This document shows positions 30,853 to 38,336 of a stretch of DNA of 47,724 nucleotides, piece by piece; positions within the stretch are counted from its first letter, which is position 1, and every line of letters starts with the position of its first letter. The notes under the pieces were generated by a model, which was not told the DNA's origin, did not search any database, and saw only the letters and a program-made list of their open reading frames with translations. A program made the translations under genes and the position numbers. This DNA is from a virus, in IMG/VR virus record IMGVR_UViG_3300018065_000020, positions 1 through 47,724 of that record, one strand, 5' to 3'.

Positions 30853-31058
30853 TGAGTCGAAATGACTGTAAACCAAAGGAAGCATGCCTGTATGCTATGC
30901 GACTGGAAGATGAAAACAAAAACCTAATCGAACAGATAAAATTTTTACGCCGAAAGTTGGAATCAATGCAAAATTGCCATAACTGTCTTATGTGGACAGG
31001 TAGCGAATGTGCATCAACAGCAGACTGTCGTGACTTTAATTTATGGGTGGAGAGATGA
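30852..31058 (+). CDS. Small coiled-coil/zinc-finger-like protein, paralogue B
   Basis: 68 residues from ATG 30852 (AAGGA eight bases upstream). Helical segment (RLEDENKNLIEQIKFLRRKL) followed by NCHNCLMWTGSEC and DCRDFNLW. It matches the layout of the 30147 gene (N-C-x2-C ... C ... C-x-N/F-x-W). Ends overlapping the minor head protein start. Confidence 0.5.
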   Translation: MSRNDCKPKEACLYAMRLEDENKNLIEQIKFLRRKLESMQNCHNCLMWTGSECASTADCRDFNLWVER

Positions 31059-32074
31059 TAGATCAAAAATTTATGGAAAGTATTATTTTTCTTTTACGCA
31101 GGGCTACAGGTATTTCCTACGAGCTAAAGGACATTAACTCAGATTTAATGAACAAGTTAATACGTGTAATCGACTTTAAAAATCCTACACCACAGGTATT
31201 GAAAAAAGTTCGCAAGATAGTTACCGAACATTACGAAACCTTAAATATAACATTAATGGACAGTCTACAACAGGTAGGACAAAGTGTTGTACTTGTAGAA
31301 GCCAATTTAGTTCCTATAAAAGTTACAAAAAGAATGGTACGGCAGTCTTTAGACAATATTATGGCAAGCACTAACGTATCCACGACTGAATTAATCAAAC
31401 GTACTAAAGGACTAACTGTTAACAGTACCGTTAACTTTGCCGCACAGGCTTATCAAAATGGTTGGACTAACAAACAGTTTATAGATGCATTAAGAACAAG
31501 CGAGCAACAATTAAATAGACACTTAGAGATGATTAGTACAACATCTGTAAATGCCGTATCTAATCATACCAAAATGGAACTATATAAAAAGAATAAAGAT
31601 TTAGTCAACAGAGTGTTATTCAGCGCACATCTCGACTCAAGAACAAGCAATATATGTAAGGCGTTAGACGGTAAGGTGTTTAAATTAAAAGATGCTCCAG
31701 TCCTGCCATTACACCCACATGAACGGTCACATTTAGTACCTATTTTAAAAGGTGAAAAGGTAGACGATGTTTTAGACCAAATAGCGCCTAGAGTTTCTGT
31801 AATACCTAAAAACAAAGAAGTATACGATAAGCAGGGTTTAAAAACACGTACGGGCAAAACAAGAAAGCCAAGTAGCACAAATAGAAGCCCGTTAAGATCG
31901 GCAAACACTAACGCCAGAAATTATGAAGAATGGTTACGAAAACAGCCAAAATATTATCAACAAGATATTTTAGGGAAGAAAGCAACTAAGGCATTTAGAA
32001 AAGGCGGACATATTAAGGATGTCGTTAAGTTGGACCCGATGACACGAAAGCAGTTAGATAAAGCGATTAATTGA
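31055..32074 (+). CDS. Minor head/head morphogenesis protein (SPP1 gp7/Mu F-like)
   Basis: 339 residues from ATG 31055 (GGTGGAGAG upstream, overlaps the previous stop). The C-terminal half has the family signature FSAHLDSRTSNICKALDG, followed by LPLHPHERSHLVPI. Helical N-terminus. Such proteins bind portal or scaffold during prohead assembly. In most phages this gene follows portal directly; here a 1.9-kb cassette separates them. The C-terminus is strongly basic (KTRTGKTRKPSSTNR). Confidence 0.85.
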   Translation: MIDQKFMESIIFLLRRATGISYELKDINSDLMNKLIRVIDFKNPTPQVLKKVRKIVTEHYETLNITLMDSLQQVGQSVVLVEANLVPIKVTKRMVRQSLDNIMASTNVSTTELIKRTKGLTVNSTVNFAAQAYQNGWTNKQFIDALRTSEQQLNRHLEMISTTSVNAVSNHTKMELYKKNKDLVNRVLFSAHLDSRTSNICKALDGKVFKLKDAPVLPLHPHERSHLVPILKGEKVDDVLDQIAPRVSVIPKNKEVYDKQGLKTRTGKTRKPSSTNRSPLRSANTNARNYEEWLRKQPKYYQQDILGKKATKAFRKGGHIKDVVKLDPMTRKQLDKAIN

Positions 32075-32142
32075 GTATGGATGGGCTGTTAGAGGATTTC
32101 AACCCTTGATTACACTGAGTTCGATTCTCAGCATACTCACCA
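32073..32142 (+). tRNA. Degenerate tRNA or tRNA-like element with encoded CCA (anticodon possibly UUC, Glu)
   Basis: Acceptor GAGTATG (32073-32079) pairs fully with CATACTC (32132-32138), then A and CCA (32139-32142). The T arm is perfect: CTGAG/CTCAG with loop TTCGATT (32115-32131). The core between them is only 35 bases. The best anticodon arm (32091-32107) has a loop ATTTCAA with U33 and anticodon UUC but one A-C mismatch, and there is no room for a normal D arm. So it is either a decayed tRNA or a tRNA mimic. It starts at the stop codon of the minor head gene. Confidence 0.6.
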
Positions 32143-32240
32143 ACATAGGAGGTGTAAAATGACTTGAATACAACGCCAGAAGTCCTCCATAATTAATGGG
32201 AAGTAACCTAAACTAAACGTTAATTAAAGAGGAAATTAAA

Positions 32241-32585
32241 ATGAGTACTGAATTAAAAATTAAATTGAAAAGTTTGGCTGAAGAATCACGTATTATTCGT
32301 AAGGAAGAACTATTATCTAAACCAAATATAGATAAGATAAATTCTTTACACGATCATCGCATACATGTCGTTAGACCAGTAGCAAGAGCTACTCATTTAG
32401 CGTATGGTTTATTGAACGGTTTAGACTATCGACAGATAGAGAACCACAATAAAACTGTACCTGATTGGAAGAAGGTTGAAGCTATGGTTAAGAAGTATGC
32501 TGACGACAGTAAACGTGAAATGTTTTTAGGAATTTTAAATTCTTGGAAACTAGAGTGTAGCAATGCAACTCGTTTGGCCGCATAA
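32241..32585 (+). CDS. Hypothetical protein in the head module (114 residues)
   Basis: Start after AGAGGAAATTAAA. Helical, basic, with VRPVARATHLAYGLLNGLDY and YADDSKREMFLGILNSW. It lies between the tRNA-like element and a strong terminator, upstream of the scaffold. Unknown function. Confidence 0.6.
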   Translation: MSTELKIKLKSLAEESRIIRKEELLSKPNIDKINSLHDHRIHVVRPVARATHLAYGLLNGLDYRQIENHNKTVPDWKKVEAMVKKYADDSKREMFLGILNSWKLECSNATRLAA

Positions 32586-32593
32586 TGGTTAGG

Positions 32594-32624
32594 TATAGGC
32601 AGGCACAGTCCTGCCTATATTTTT
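32594..32624 (+). terminator. Intrinsic terminator upstream of the scaffold gene
   Basis: Perfect 10-bp stem TATAGGCAGG/CCTGCCTATA with a 6-base loop, followed by TTTTT. It should separate transcription of the early head genes from the scaffold gene. Confidence 0.85.
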
Positions 32625-32641
32625 AAACAAGAGGAAAAATT

Positions 32642-33310
32642 ATGTTAAAACATACGTTAGATACATTGGAAAACATCGACGAAAAGTACCATATCTTTTA
32701 TACTGAAAAAGACGGTAAATTTGAGCTTGATGAGAATTTACGTGGCGAAGATACAACAGCCTTAAAAAATGCCAAAGAACACGAAAAGGCTGAACGTGTC
32801 AAGTTGCAAAAGAAACTTGATAAAGCAAAGGCAGACGCTGAAGCTTGGGAAATTAAAAAGGCAGAACTTGAAGGCCGTACTGAAGATGCTGAACGTTTAA
32901 AACAAGAGGCATTAGATAGGCAAAAGTCTGAATATGAAAAAGCTCATAACGATGAAGTTAGCGGTTTGAAAAGTAGAATTGAAAAACTTACGATTGGTAA
33001 ACTCGAGTCTGAAGTTGCCGCGAACGTGTATGTTAAGCCAGAAGTTATGGATTTAAAATTTATTCGTGATCGTATCAAGCTAAACGATAAAGATGAAGCC
33101 TATGTAGTCGATAAAAATGGAGCTACCATGGATGTGGCTGATTTTATTTCAGAGTTAAAAGAAGATGAAAGCATGGCTATGTTCATGAAAGCTGGTAGTG
33201 GGCAGGGCGGTGGAAGCGAAAAAGAGCATGGAAAAGGTAAAAATGAAGGCTTATCTGACATGCAGAAGAAAAAATCTGCATTAAAACAGAAATATCCGGA
33301 TTTAGAATAA
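32642..33310 (+). CDS. Scaffolding protein
   Basis: 222 residues; AGAGGAAAAATT before ATG. A long charged coiled coil (~45-125: HEKAERVKLQKKLDKAKADA and on) is followed by a small domain and a Gly/Lys-rich tail (GSGQGGGSEKEHGKGKNEG). Composition and position directly before the major capsid gene are typical of phage scaffolds, which guide capsid assembly and then leave. Confidence 0.78.
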   Translation: MLKHTLDTLENIDEKYHIFYTEKDGKFELDENLRGEDTTALKNAKEHEKAERVKLQKKLDKAKADAEAWEIKKAELEGRTEDAERLKQEALDRQKSEYEKAHNDEVSGLKSRIEKLTIGKLESEVAANVYVKPEVMDLKFIRDRIKLNDKDEAYVVDKNGATMDVADFISELKEDESMAMFMKAGSGQGGGSEKEHGKGKNEGLSDMQKKKSALKQKYPDLE

Positions 33311-33342
33311 CGTCTCACTTAAGTTAACACTAATAGCACACG

Positions 33343-33390
33343 TTAGCGTTAGTAAAAACTTGTGTAAAAACAGTAAGTTACTAACGCTAA
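33343..33390. repeat. Perfect 13-bp inverted repeat upstream of the capsid promoter
   Basis: TTAGCGTTAGTAA (33343-33355) and TTACTAACGCTAA (33378-33390), 22 bases apart. The arms contain the GTTAGTAA word of the iteron-like array at 25.1-25.4 kb. It may be a hairpin ending the scaffold mRNA (no T tract) or a binding site for the same protein. Confidence 0.7.
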
Positions 33391-33397
33391 ATAATGC

Positions 33398-33425
33398 TTT
33401 ACTTTTGTGTGTAATTTAGTACAAT
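33398..33425 (+). promoter_or_regulatory. Predicted promoter for the major capsid gene
   Basis: TTTACT (33398-33403), 16-base spacer, TACAAT (33420-33425). The ~140-base leader that follows contains the hairpins TTAGGGC-GGT-GCCCTAA (33448-33464) and CAAGGA/TCCTTG just before the ribosome site; these could stabilise the capsid mRNA. Confidence 0.45.
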
Positions 33426-33566
33426 TTAGATATACACAAAAATTTAGTTAGGGCGGTGCCCTAATTAACCTTTCCAAGCGGTGCTTAGAATTGTATCTAC
33501 AACCTGTAAAAGATTTTTAGGTCAAGGATATAATTCGTTTCCTTGGCTAATAAGAGGAAACTAAAA

Positions 33567-34532
33567 ATGGCACTTTCAAATCTTGAAAGATTTAATCGCT
33601 GGACGTATTCGTCCATGTCTGAAAAAATTGCACAACAAATCGCACTATTTAATCAAGCCACTCGTGGCGGTATCGTTCTTTCTTCAGCCGCTAACGTCGG
33701 TGATTACACTGATGAAGCATACTGGAAGAAAATCGCTGGTTTAGTTCGTAGACGTGATGCTTATGGCTCTGGTGCTGTTACTGCTAAGACCATGGAACAC
33801 TTGCTGAAGACTTCTGTTAAGGTTGCGGCTGGTACGCCACCTGTTAACATTGATCCTGGTATGTTTGAATGGATTCAACGTTCTCCTGATGAAGCTGGTA
33901 TTGTTTATGGTGAACAATTAGCAGAAGAAATGATGGCTGATATGCTTAATACTGCTATTAAGTCAACTGCGGCCGCCACTTCTGGAATTGCTGGTCTCGT
34001 ATCTGATATCTCTAACGGCTCTACTGGGCTGTTAACATTAGCCGCATTAAATACTGGTGCATCTAAAATGGGTGACCGTTCTCAGGATATCCAATGCTGG
34101 GTAATGCACTCTAAAACTATGTTTGATTTGTACGGTGCGGCAATTACAAACTCTAATACTTTGTTCGAGTTTGGTACTATTAATGTTATCTCTGACGGTT
34201 TTGGTCGTCCATTGATTATGACAGACGCGCCAGATTTAACTTACACCGATACTACACAACATTACAGAACACTTGGACTTGTTTCTGGTGCCGTTGTTGT
34301 AGAGCAAAACAGTGACTTTACTCAAAACACTGAAACTTCTAACGGTGATGAAAACATTCTGCGTACTATCCAATCAGAATGGTCTTATAACGTTGGAGTT
34401 AAAGGTTTTGCTTGGGATAAGGCTAATGGTGGAGCCTCTCCTACTGATGCAGAATTAGCAACTGCAACCAACTGGGATACTATTGCATCTAGCACTAAAG
34501 ATAATGCTGGTGTTATGGTTGTAACAGACTAA
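33567..34532 (+). CDS. Major capsid protein
   Basis: 321 residues from ATG 33567 (AGAGGAAACTAAAA upstream; a longer frame from 33543 has no site). N-terminus ALSNLERFNRWTYSSMSEKI; later GIAGLVSDISNGSTGLLTLA, WVMHSKTMFDLYGAA and INVISDGFGRPLIMTDAPDL, the style of HK97-fold capsid proteins with an N-arm and a P-loop. It is the first gene after the scaffold, with its own promoter and terminator and a less AT-rich codon choice than its neighbours, all consistent with the most abundant virion protein. Confidence 0.87.
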   Translation: MALSNLERFNRWTYSSMSEKIAQQIALFNQATRGGIVLSSAANVGDYTDEAYWKKIAGLVRRRDAYGSGAVTAKTMEHLLKTSVKVAAGTPPVNIDPGMFEWIQRSPDEAGIVYGEQLAEEMMADMLNTAIKSTAAATSGIAGLVSDISNGSTGLLTLAALNTGASKMGDRSQDIQCWVMHSKTMFDLYGAAITNSNTLFEFGTINVISDGFGRPLIMTDAPDLTYTDTTQHYRTLGLVSGAVVVEQNSDFTQNTETSNGDENILRTIQSEWSYNVGVKGFAWDKANGGASPTDAELATATNWDTIASSTKDNAGVMVVTD

Positions 34533-34555
34533 TTACTACTCCTTTGGTAATTTTA

Positions 34556-34598
34556 TAGTAGGCATTTTCAATCCCTTTGGATGCCTACTACCTTTTTA
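34556..34598 (+). terminator. Intrinsic terminator after the major capsid gene
   Basis: 10-bp stem TAGTAGGCAT/ATGCCTACTA (34556-34565 and 34581-34590), 15-base loop, followed by CCTTTTT. Confidence 0.8.
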
Positions 34599-34608
34599 GG
34601 ATATTGCT

Positions 34609-34851
34609 ATGACTGCAAAGAATTATTTTTTTATCGCAGATTGTGTTCCTACTGAAAAAGAACGTAAAGAGTGCGAAGCGTTAGCAGATAAATATGTCTA
34701 TGTAAATGCCAAATATGGCAGTACATTTAATAGGGAAGTTAATAAGGTGGCAGGCCTTGTACCTGATCACCTTATAGCCGACAAGGAGCAGGAAAAACAA
34801 CCTGCAGACGAAAGTTTCGACTCACTTATCTCCAAAGCTGGAGATAAATAG
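34609..34851 (+). CDS. Small head-module protein (80 residues), unknown
   Basis: Start after AGGATATTGCT. Aromatic N-terminus (AKNYFFIADCVPTEKERKEC), acidic C-terminus. Shares its last base with the GTG start of the next gene. Possibly a capsid-vertex or head-completion accessory, from position only. Confidence 0.5.
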   Translation: MTAKNYFFIADCVPTEKERKECEALADKYVYVNAKYGSTFNREVNKVAGLVPDHLIADKEQEKQPADESFDSLISKAGDK

Positions 34852-35237
34852 TGACTGTCTACGCTACAATAGACGAGGCAGATGCTATATTAACTGACTC
34901 GTCAGAGTGGACATCAGCAAGCGACGCGAATAAAACGTTGGCGTTAAGCATTGCTTCTAAATGGATAGACTCTAAATATACCTGTACTTTCACATCCCCT
35001 GTGCAAGATGATATCATCAGAGCGACATCCTTACTAGCCGATTTATATATCAAAGAGACTTTATTTACGCCGTTAGGCGGTGCTGTAGAGGCCATAGACA
35101 TTAAGGCTGGCCCTGTTTCAATTTCTGAAAAATATAGCGATGCAGAACAACCAGAAGACCCATTTTCAGAAATTAAATTACTTCTAGCTACAACAGATTG
35201 CTCTGAAAACGTTAGCATAGAGTTTGTACGAGTATGA
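34851..35237 (+). CDS. Head-tail connector/adaptor protein (gp6-like)
   Basis: 128 residues from GTG 34851 (GGAG seven bases upstream). Pattern TIDEADAIL ... W ... KTLALSIASKWIDSKY ... RATSLLADLYIKE is that of small helical adaptor proteins that sit on the portal (often annotated DnaT-like or gp6-like). First of the neck genes after the capsid. Confidence 0.65.
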   Translation: MTVYATIDEADAILTDSSEWTSASDANKTLALSIASKWIDSKYTCTFTSPVQDDIIRATSLLADLYIKETLFTPLGGAVEAIDIKAGPVSISEKYSDAEQPEDPFSEIKLLLATTDCSENVSIEFVRV

Positions 35238-35578
35238 TTAAAGCGAAAGCACAAGTTCTGCTTAAAAAGGCATTTGATAATCAGTTAATAGATGCTGTAA
35301 AAACGATTTATATACATTCGATAAACGAGACGAATACGAATGTACCGAAATACAAGACACGTGGTATTGTTGAAAGCTACGATATGGAAAAGATAATTCG
35401 TTCAAATGGATTAATTCTTTCCCACGATAGACAATTGGTTTTACTACAAAACGAAGTGGCCGTTGTACCTAAGGTAGGCGATAGGGTAAGTATTGACAAA
35501 CAAGATGCTGAATACGGTATTAAAGATGTAAGTGAAGACCCTACAGGAACTGTTTGGTTGTTACATGTGAGAGGTTAA
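35234..35578 (+). CDS. Head-closure/stopper-like protein
   Basis: 114 residues; ATGA overlap with the previous gene. Beta-rich C-terminal half (VPKVGDRVSIDKQDAEYGIK; GTVWLLHVRG), resembling the small barrel of head-closure proteins. Position after the adaptor and before the gp10-like gene supports this. Confidence 0.55.
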   Translation: MIKAKAQVLLKKAFDNQLIDAVKTIYIHSINETNTNVPKYKTRGIVESYDMEKIIRSNGLILSHDRQLVLLQNEVAVVPKVGDRVSIDKQDAEYGIKDVSEDPTGTVWLLHVRG

Positions 35579-35583
35579 GAGTT

Positions 35584-35973
35584 ATGGCAATTTTTTCTCC
35601 AAAGATGGCAATGTCCATGGTAGACGAATTAGCTCTTAAAACTCATAAAGAAGTTGTATTTAAGGTTTTACGAGCTGTTGTTACACGAAGCCCTGTTGAT
35701 ACAGGTACTTATAAATCGAACCATAAGGTTAACGAAACTTCTTATACGAAGCGAGAAGGTTCGGGCGATAAAGAAGGTAATAGCAGTCAAGCCGCTCAGG
35801 AGGCTTTAGATGCGGGTAACTCACAGATTGCAAAGATACAAACCGGATACCAAAGCAGCACTGTATCAAACTCGGTACCGTACGCTGGAGTTATCGAACA
35901 TGGGTCTCCGAACAGGCCGGGCTTGGGTGTGTATCGTCTCGCTAAAAAATCAGTCGAGGATACGCTAACGTGA
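35584..35973 (+). CDS. HK97 gp10-like neck/tail-completion protein
   Basis: 129 residues from ATG 35584 (AAGAG upstream). Signature RAVVTRSPVDTGTYKSNH near the N-terminus and VPYAGVIEHGSPNRPGLG near the C-terminus, typical of gp10-like neck proteins. Overlaps the next gene by four bases (GTGA). Confidence 0.78.
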   Translation: MAIFSPKMAMSMVDELALKTHKEVVFKVLRAVVTRSPVDTGTYKSNHKVNETSYTKREGSGDKEGNSSQAAQEALDAGNSQIAKIQTGYQSSTVSNSVPYAGVIEHGSPNRPGLGVYRLAKKSVEDTLT

Positions 35974-36356
35974 GTCTTAATTATATAGATGAAAAAGTAA
36001 AGGCTAAATTAGTAGCAGAATATAACGATACGAGTATAGCATATGATAATATTTACTTTAGTTCCTTGGGTTTAGAATCCTGGATTAGATATTCTTTATT
36101 GCCAAATACACCTTATTCGATAGGGAATAAGTGTTACAGAGAAACAGGATTGCTACAATTTAACGTTTTTGTTAATACGTTATCTGATACAAACGAAGCA
36201 TATAGGCTAGCGACAGTTATAGCCGATATTTTTAAATTAAAAAGATTCGATAATATCGTAACAGGGTTACCTGATATTGTTAGAATAGGAGCTAACGATA
36301 AGGATCAGTGGTTCCAAATTAACGTGTATGTCAATTATCATTACGACACACAATAG
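35970..36356 (+). CDS. Tail terminator-like protein
   Basis: 128 residues from GTG 35970. Pattern YRETGLLQFNVFVNTLSDTN, then YRLATVIADIFK and FQINVYVNYHY, consistent with tail-terminator proteins (lambda U/DUF4128 type) that cap the tail tube. It precedes the tail-tube gene as expected. Confidence 0.65.
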   Translation: MSLNYIDEKVKAKLVAEYNDTSIAYDNIYFSSLGLESWIRYSLLPNTPYSIGNKCYRETGLLQFNVFVNTLSDTNEAYRLATVIADIFKLKRFDNIVTGLPDIVRIGANDKDQWFQINVYVNYHYDTQ

Positions 36357-36396
36357 GTAAGAGTGCATAGGCTCTTCAATAAAAGAGGATTAACAT

Positions 36397-37581
36397 ATGA
36401 GTTCAAGTAACGAGGTGGCACTCTATGCGCTAGAGGAAACCACTGAATATAATACAGTTGAAGGAACAGGTAATTTTAAAACTGTTCGATTTATTGGTGA
36501 GACATTAGATGGAACACCAAATACCAAAAAGTCTGCAGAAATTCGTAACGATAGACAGTCTAGTGGTCAAAAGGTAGTTGGCCTTAATGTAGGCGGTAAT
36601 ATTGTGCAAGAAATGGTTCGAGACGCTATTAACGATCAGTTTTTAGGCGGAGCGATGCACGATACAACTAACGCCGCATCAGCTATGACTGCCGATACAA
36701 TCACTATTGATGCATCTGCAAAGACTCTCACATTTTCGACAGAAGACCCCAGCGCCACATTCAGTGTCGGTGATTTTTGTACGTTATCTGGCTTTTCAAC
36801 TTCTGGAAATAATACAACTGTTATTGTTTCGGCTGTAACTTCTTCTGTTATTACCTATGTTGGTGGAGCAGATATGGTTAACGAAACTGGTGGTGGTGAC
36901 GAAGTTGCCACTAGACCTGCTTATTTAGACATTGGCACTACTCAGCGTTCATGGTCAATTGAAAGAAAATATGGTGATTTAACTTCCAAATTTATTGACT
37001 ATACTGGAATGAGAATTAATCAAGCAGAACTTAAATTTGAGTACGGTGACTTTGCGGGCATGACATTTACGTTTGCAGGTGCTGGATATGACGCATTGCC
37101 TACAACTGAAATGACAGATAGTAGAACTATTGACGCTGCTTCTACTAATGTTACATTGAATGCTTCTAGTGACGTTGGCTTGGTTCTTGTAGATGGTTCT
37201 GAAGCTGAATGCGGCTTCTCTAGCCTTACAGTACAAATTAATAACAACATGCAGGCATCAAATAAAATTGGTGCTGTGGCCGCTTGTAACCAGCGTGGCT
37301 TTGAAGCAACTATTAACGTCAATGCTACTATGGAATTGACAGACACAAATACTAGCCTAATGGCTAATAAGCTGGCTCAAACACCAATTGAAATTGCCAC
37401 ATTTAGTGTCGATTCAAATGGTTTAGGTTACGGTGTGCATTTGTACGCGGCTCAGCTTTCATTTAGTGATCCAAGTGCGGCACAAGGCAATCAATTTGTA
37501 TCAATGGAAATGTCTGGTGTTGGTAAGGTACATGATACTTACCAAAGAACATTACGGGTCTATTTATTAGGCACGCTATAA
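36397..37581 (+). CDS. Major tail (tube) protein
   Basis: 394 residues; AGAGGATTAACAT before ATG. N-terminal tube-like domain (EVALYALEETTEYNTVEGTG ... FIGETLDGTPNTKKSAEIRN), an Ile/Thr-rich inserted or Ig-like region (~100-165), then a second tube part ending VSMEMSGVGKVHDTYQRTLR. Codon use is less AT-rich, as expected for an abundant protein. Position between tail terminator and G/GT chaperone genes is diagnostic. Confidence 0.8.
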   Translation: MSSSNEVALYALEETTEYNTVEGTGNFKTVRFIGETLDGTPNTKKSAEIRNDRQSSGQKVVGLNVGGNIVQEMVRDAINDQFLGGAMHDTTNAASAMTADTITIDASAKTLTFSTEDPSATFSVGDFCTLSGFSTSGNNTTVIVSAVTSSVITYVGGADMVNETGGGDEVATRPAYLDIGTTQRSWSIERKYGDLTSKFIDYTGMRINQAELKFEYGDFAGMTFTFAGAGYDALPTTEMTDSRTIDAASTNVTLNASSDVGLVLVDGSEAECGFSSLTVQINNNMQASNKIGAVAACNQRGFEATINVNATMELTDTNTSLMANKLAQTPIEIATFSVDSNGLGYGVHLYAAQLSFSDPSAAQGNQFVSMEMSGVGKVHDTYQRTLRVYLLGTL

Positions 37582-37680
37582 GAGGTTGTGCTGGTTGTGG
37601 ATTTTGCGCTCTTGTTTTGCCACGTGTTTATCGGCACAACACTACACTAAAACAGAGCAATATTTAAAAAGAGAGCAAAC

Positions 37681-38058
37681 ATGAAAATTTTTATAACCGA
37701 TGCGAATCCCACGGTTAAGCAATCGTTTAGGGGTGTGATGCTAGAAATAGCGAGAAGTAACACTAACGAGTATCTTTCTAAGCTAAGAAGTTTAACTAAA
37801 CCTGTTCAACGTTTAATTGATGCAGGTGAGTTTACAGTAGAACAGGATGTGGCACTAACAGCAGAAGCGTTAGCAGGAACTGTTTTAGTAGGTTGGGAAA
37901 CGTTTAAATTACCTAACGGCGATGAAATAGCTTATTCGGTAGAGAATGCGAAAAACTTACTTATAAATGACCCCGACTGTAGGAAATTTGTTGTAGATGT
38001 ATCTCGTGAAGCTGAATTGTTCGTTAAGAAACACAAGGAAGAAACAGCGGGAAAGTAG
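37681..38058 (+). CDS. Tail assembly chaperone (lambda G-like)
   Basis: 125 residues; AAGAGAGCAAAC before ATG. Helical protein located between tail tube and tape measure. It ends in the -1 slippery site with the TAG stop immediately after it, giving the short form G. This is the classical chaperone that binds the tape measure during tail assembly. The ~100 bp upstream contain a 7-bp inverted repeat GTTGTGC/GCACAAC. Confidence 0.8.
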   Translation: MKIFITDANPTVKQSFRGVMLEIARSNTNEYLSKLRSLTKPVQRLIDAGEFTVEQDVALTAEALAGTVLVGWETFKLPNGDEIAYSVENAKNLLINDPDCRKFVVDVSREAELFVKKHKEETAGK

Positions 38059-38336
38059 TAGCGGCGATTGAATGGCATACAAAATACGCAAAGAGTTCAA
38101 AGTATTATAAAGCCAGACAATCCCGTGGGTTTAGAACTCCTTTGGATTTTAAACCGGTAGTAGACGTTGAATGTCTTTGGTTTATACAGGCATACGAAAC
38201 ATTAAAAATGTTTGGTAAGAACGGTATAACACTAACAGATATTGTGACGTATTGGCAAAACGTAGGACGTATAGGTTCGTTAGATGAGTTTATTCTCGTT
38301 ATAACTAAAATCGAAAGATTAAAGGAAACACTATGA
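37681..38336 (+). CDS. Tail assembly chaperone GT-like, made by -1 frameshift
   Basis: At 38049-38055 the zero frame reads GC[G GGA AAG] TAG, so G_GGA_AAG is a perfect X_XXY_YYZ heptamer, the same as in lambda G/GT. Slipping back one base gives GTA GTA GCG GCG and an open frame to 38336, adding 93 residues for a 218-residue fusion. The extension contains EWHTKYAKSSKYYKARQ and LWFIQAYETLKMFGK. It lacks a good start of its own and ends overlapping the tape-measure start (ATGA). Known: the G:GT ratio is needed for siphovirus tail assembly. Confidence 0.88.
38049..38055 (+). promoter_or_regulatory. -1 ribosomal frameshift heptamer GGGAAAG
   Basis: In the correct phase (G GGA AAG), directly followed by the TAG stop of the zero frame. 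A run of G/C-rich bases (GTAGTAGCGGCG) follows, but no strong stem-loop is obvious, as in lambda. Confidence 0.88.

Noticed and set aside
32073-32142. tmRNA tRNA-like domain
   Set aside because: The acceptor does not begin with the GGGG-type end of tmRNA, both halves are contiguous within 70 bases, and no tag-coding segment or pseudoknot region is present.
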